A stretch of 64,000 nt of DNA, taken from JAJTDS01 sp964202895 (GTDB lineage: Bacteria > Pseudomonadota > Alphaproteobacteria > Rickettsiales > UBA1997). The notes beneath the pieces were generated by a model, which was not told the origin of the DNA, made no database searches, and saw nothing but the letters and a program-made list of their open reading frames with translations. Numbering within the stretch: position 1 is the first letter of the stretch; each line of letters starts with the position of its first letter. The position numbers and the translations under genes are program-made. Location: the NCBI GenBank assembly GCA_964202895.1, contig CAXNJM010000001.1, positions 868,001-932,000 on the forward strand, given 5' to 3'. Positions 60,939-64,000 of this stretch are shown here, in pieces.

Positions 60939-61973
60939 ATGAAAAAATTAATTAATGTATTATTAAATAATAAAAATTATAAAAATCCACCTATTTGGAT
61001 AATGAGACAAGCAGGTAGATATTTACCAGAATATCTTGAAATTAGAAAAAAAATTGATAATTTTCTTGATTTATGTTATAATCCAAAATTAGCTTCAGAA
61101 GTCACACTGCAACCTATTAAAAGATTCAATTTTGATGCTGCAATAATATTTTCAGATATCTTAACCGTAGTTGATGCAATTGGCATTAAAGTGGAATTTT
61201 TAAAAAATCACGGCCCTAAAATAAGTAATTTTAATCCTGAATTTGATTTATCAAAATTAAAGTTAAATAATATAAAAAACCATTTACAGCCAGTTTTTGA
61301 AGCTATCTCTATAACTAAATCAAAATTATCAAATGACAAAGCTTTAATAGGTTTTTCAGGAGCTCCTTGGACTCTTGCTTCATATATAATTGAAGGTGGT
61401 GGTTCAAAAAATTTTGAGAAAACAAGAAAATTTGCAATTAAAAACCCTTTATTATTTAAAGAATTAATAAATATATTAACAGAATCTATAATCGATTATC
61501 TATTACTTCAAATAGAGGCTGGAGTTGATGTTGTAAAAATATTTGATTCTTGGGCTGGTATTTTACCAGAATTTGAGTTTTTTGAATGGGTTATTAAGCC
61601 TAATCAAAAAATTGTTAATGCTATTCAAGAAAAATACCCTAATATCCCAATTATTTGTTTCGCAAGAAATAGCGGTACTATGTTATTAGATTTTGCTAAA
61701 AATGTTAACTGTCAATCACTAGCGATAGATCAAAATTTTTCAAGAAAATGGGTTGTTGATAATATTCAAAATAATACCAATAAAGTAGTGCAAGGAAATT
61801 TAGATAATTATCTTTTAGCATTTGGTTCTCAAGAAGCTATAAAAAAAGAAGTTGATGATATTTTAGAAAAATTTAACAAAAAACCATTTATTTTTAATTT
61901 AGGTCATGGAATATTGCCAGAAACACCAATTAAAAATGTTGAATTTCTTTTAAAATTAATTAATGGCAATTAA
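60939..61973 (+). CDS. hemE: Uroporphyrinogen decarboxylase
   Basis: A 344-residue heme-pathway enzyme removing four acetate carboxyls from uroporphyrinogen III. The PPIWIMRQAGRYLPEY signature, the catalytic Asp in IIFSDILTVVDAIG, GFSGAPWTLASYIIEGG and the closing FNLGHGILPETP motifs are present. Length is standard. It lies directly right of the probable origin, a linkage conserved in alphaproteobacteria. Confidence 0.95.
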   Translation: MKKLINVLLNNKNYKNPPIWIMRQAGRYLPEYLEIRKKIDNFLDLCYNPKLASEVTLQPIKRFNFDAAIIFSDILTVVDAIGIKVEFLKNHGPKISNFNPEFDLSKLKLNNIKNHLQPVFEAISITKSKLSNDKALIGFSGAPWTLASYIIEGGGSKNFEKTRKFAIKNPLLFKELINILTESIIDYLLLQIEAGVDVVKIFDSWAGILPEFEFFEWVIKPNQKIVNAIQEKYPNIPIICFARNSGTMLLDFAKNVNCQSLAIDQNFSRKWVVDNIQNNTNKVVQGNLDNYLLAFGSQEAIKKEVDDILEKFNKKPFIFNLGHGILPETPIKNVEFLLKLINGN

Positions 61974-61980
61974 TTTTAAA

Positions 61981-61996
61981 AGTTTCATGTGAAACA
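61981..61996. promoter_or_regulatory. parS-like centromere site
   Basis: AGTTTCATGTGAAACA matches the bacterial parS consensus TGTTTCACGTGAAACA at 14 of 16 positions, with one break in the palindrome. It lies 16 bp before the parA start and about 1.1 kb from the probable origin, the expected place for ParB loading. Confidence 0.8.
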
Positions 61997-62011
61997 AAAT
62001 TACTATTTATT

Positions 62012-62800
62012 ATGATATATAATATTCAAAGAGGAAAGACAATTTCAATTGTTAATCAAAAAGGAGGGGTAGGAAAGAGTACAACTGCGATTAACTTATC
62101 AACTGCATTTTCTTTATCGGGAAAAAAGGTTTTATTATTAGATCTTGATCCTCAAGGTAATAGTAGTACTGGATTTGGGATCTCGCAGTATCAAAGGCAA
62201 AAAACTATTTATGAAGTTTTAATAGGTCAATTAAAAATTAAAGATTCAATAATTCCAACTAAAATACCTAATTTAAAAATAATAACATCAACCGTTGATT
62301 TGTCAGCTGTTGAAATAGAATTAGTTGATTTTGAAAAAAGAGAATTTGTATTAAAAAATTACTTAAAAGAGATAGTTAATTATTTTGATTATATCTTGAT
62401 TGATTGTCCTCCTTCTCTTGGTTTATTAACTGTTAATGCTTTAACAGCTTCTGATGCTGTTTTAATACCTATGCAATGTGAATTTTTTTCATTAGAAGGT
62501 TTAAGTCATTTATTGACAAGTCTTGATCTTGTAAAAGATAATCTTAATAAAGATTTAAGAATTAGTGGAATAATTTTAACAATGCATGATAAAAGAAACA
62601 AACTAACAGAACAAGTTGAATTTGATGTAAGAAATTTTTTAAAGGATAGAGTTTTTAAAAATACAATACCAAGAAATGTAAAGTTATCAGAAGCTCCATC
62701 GCATGGAGTTCCAGGAATTATTTATGATCCGAAGTCTAGTGGTTCTATTGCTTATACTAATCTAGCTAAAGAAATACTAGAAAAAGAAATAAAATTTTAA
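62012..62800 (+). CDS. parA: Chromosome partitioning ATPase ParA (Soj)
   Basis: A 262-residue Walker-type ATPase that moves the ParB-parS complex over the nucleoid. The deviant Walker A is NQKGGVGKSTT with signature Lys17 and Lys22, and Walker A' is LLDLDPQGNSSTG. Walker B is DYILIDCPPSLG, followed by AVLIPMQCEFFSLEGL. The short N-terminus is typical of chromosomal ParA. A parS-like site lies just before it. The next gene is folC, with zero gap, rather than parB, which is unusual. Confidence 0.95.
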   Translation: MIYNIQRGKTISIVNQKGGVGKSTTAINLSTAFSLSGKKVLLLDLDPQGNSSTGFGISQYQRQKTIYEVLIGQLKIKDSIIPTKIPNLKIITSTVDLSAVEIELVDFEKREFVLKNYLKEIVNYFDYILIDCPPSLGLLTVNALTASDAVLIPMQCEFFSLEGLSHLLTSLDLVKDNLNKDLRISGIILTMHDKRNKLTEQVEFDVRNFLKDRVFKNTIPRNVKLSEAPSHGVPGIIYDPKSSGSIAYTNLAKEILEKEIKF

Positions 62801-64000
62801 ATGGTATATCTACCTCATTGGCCAATACCTAGTAGCTTAGGTAATAAAAAAATAAATTATGAAGCGGTTTTTGAAAGAGCTAAAATTGTTTTAAATAGAT
62901 TAGGAAATCCTCATTTAATAATGCCTCCAATAATTCATATTACTGGTACAAATGGAAAAGGGTCTACTGCATCGTTAATTAATAAAATTTTAAATCTTTC
63001 TGGTTATAATGTTGACTTATACACTTCTCCACATTTACATCACTGTAATGAAAGAATATTATTAAATAAAAACGGCAATGTTTTGCCAATTAGTGATGGC
63101 GATTTATATGAAATAATGGAAATTGTAAGATTAGCTTCTGAAGATATTGATTTAACTTTTATGGAGGCTTTTACCATAGGAGCATTTATTGCATTTTCTA
63201 GAAATAAAGCAGATTTAGTTGTTATGGAGGTTGGCATGGGAGGAAGATTAGATATAACTAATATTGTTGATAATAAAATTGCCACGATTATAACTCCTAT
63301 ATCATTTGATCATATAGAATATCTAGGAAATTCAATAGCAAGAATTGCCTTTGAAAAATCTATGATTATGAGAAAAAATGTCAATATGATTGTTGGTCCT
63401 CAAGCTAAAGAGGCGGGTGAAATTATTAATATTATAGCTAAAGATCAGCTAGTTCCATTGTTTAATTATGATACTGATTATAGATTGCAAATAATAAAAG
63501 ACAATCAAGAATTTGAAATTGAATTTATTTCTCCAAGATTGTCAAAATATAAGAAAAATATCATTTTACCTAAACCAAACTTATTAGGAGAACATCAATA
63601 TATTAATTTTTCAGTTGCTGTAACTACAATAATTTCAATAGCAGATAAATTTCCTGTTCAAGATAAATATATTAAAAAAGGCATTGAAAGTGTTGAATGG
63701 TCAAGTCGTATTGAAAAAATTAATAATAATCTTTTAAAAGTTTTTAATAATAATCTTAGTGAAATATGGATTGATGGTGCCCATAATGAAGGAGGTGCAT
63801 TTGCATTAGCAAAATGGCTTTTGTCATTAAGAGAAACACAAAAAGAAAATATGATTAATGTTGTTGTTGGCTTTAGTCGTAATAAGTGTAAAATTAATTT
63901 TTTAGAAAAATTTATTAATGTTGCTGACTATATTATTGCTGTTATGGTGAATGGAGAACCTTATCCAGAAGATTCTAGTAAAATTGTTGATATTGGTAAA
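62801..64000 (+). CDS. folC: Folylpolyglutamate synthase/dihydrofolate synthase (partial)
   Basis: Open for 400 codons from the ATG at 62801 to the window edge, so the C-terminus is missing. FolC adds glutamate to folates and makes dihydrofolate from dihydropteroate. The P-loop ITGTNGKGSTASLI lies near residue 47, YTSPHLHHCNERI and EVGMGGRLDITN follow, then ISFDHIEYLG, KPNLLGEHQYIN and the C-terminal-domain WIDGAHNEGGA. About 25-40 residues remain beyond the edge by family length. The start immediately follows the parA stop, implying coupled translation. Confidence 0.95.
   Translation, partial: MVYLPHWPIPSSLGNKKINYEAVFERAKIVLNRLGNPHLIMPPIIHITGTNGKGSTASLINKILNLSGYNVDLYTSPHLHHCNERILLNKNGNVLPISDGDLYEIMEIVRLASEDIDLTFMEAFTIGAFIAFSRNKADLVVMEVGMGGRLDITNIVDNKIATIITPISFDHIEYLGNSIARIAFEKSMIMRKNVNMIVGPQAKEAGEIINIIAKDQLVPLFNYDTDYRLQIIKDNQEFEIEFISPRLSKYKKNIILPKPNLLGEHQYINFSVAVTTIISIADKFPVQDKYIKKGIESVEWSSRIEKINNNLLKVFNNNLSEIWIDGAHNEGGAFALAKWLLSLRETQKENMINVVVGFSRNKCKINFLEKFINVADYIIAVMVNGEPYPEDSSKIVDIGK

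Overview
The window is a strongly AT-rich alphaproteobacterial chromosome segment that looks like an intracellular member of the order Rickettsiales. The signs are compact core genes (sucAB, aroC, a Tim44-domain protein, a rickettsial-type nitronate monooxygenase), scattered single tRNA genes, decaying accessory genes, and a hemE-linked origin carrying CtrA-type sites. The genus cannot be fixed from the sequence alone. The assignment rests on recognised protein families and gene context, not on any search.

Layout. 1-2.5 kb: two unrecognised minus-strand genes, the larger broken by two single-base losses. 3.2-6.1 kb: a MidA-type methyltransferase, an exported transglutaminase-like protein and a TRL-like lipoprotein. 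6.2-14.7 kb: an accessory stretch with gene relics, cspA, a GmrSD-like nuclease, a LemA/M48 protease pair and two Fic enzymes, with three copies of an intergenic repeat between them. 14.8-26.6 kb: mostly plus-strand housekeeping genes (a probable 6S RNA ahead of the 5-formyl-THF cyclo-ligase gene, HU, prfB with a programmed frameshift, lpdA, metG, cyaY, leuB, an acyl-CoA synthetase). 26.6-39.0 kb: one continuous minus-strand run, sucA-sucB-pstB-ABC exporter-small gene-aroC-MBOAT-SGNH-aminopeptidase, with gaps of about 50 bp or less. 39-54.5 kb: bioF-like, nitronate monooxygenase, a blue copper protein with a lipoprotein catalase-peroxidase, Tim44-domain, PMM/PGM, pyrF, a degenerate inositol-phosphatase relative, a lone SdhA-like flavoprotein, a glycosyltransferase and malic enzyme. 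54.5-58.3 kb: a second accessory stretch with two broken genes, a GNAT enzyme, a 66-bp triple repeat and paired G-rich repeats. 58.3-64 kb: gcvPA, gatC, ruvX, bolA, the probable replication origin, hemE, a parS site, parA and the start of folC.

How it fits together. The region after 60.6 kb looks like the chromosome's replication and segregation hub. A 275-bp gene-free stretch holds eight DnaA-box-like 9-mers and two perfect TTAA-N7-TTAA CtrA-type sites beside hemE, the arrangement known from Caulobacter and Rickettsia prowazekii. A parS-like palindrome lies just upstream of parA, but parB is not the next gene. sucA, sucB and lpdA together supply the three subunits of 2-oxoglutarate dehydrogenase. 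Four indels and one nonsense codon were found in unrecognised or accessory genes, while the core genes read intact. That pattern favours real decay over random sequencing error.
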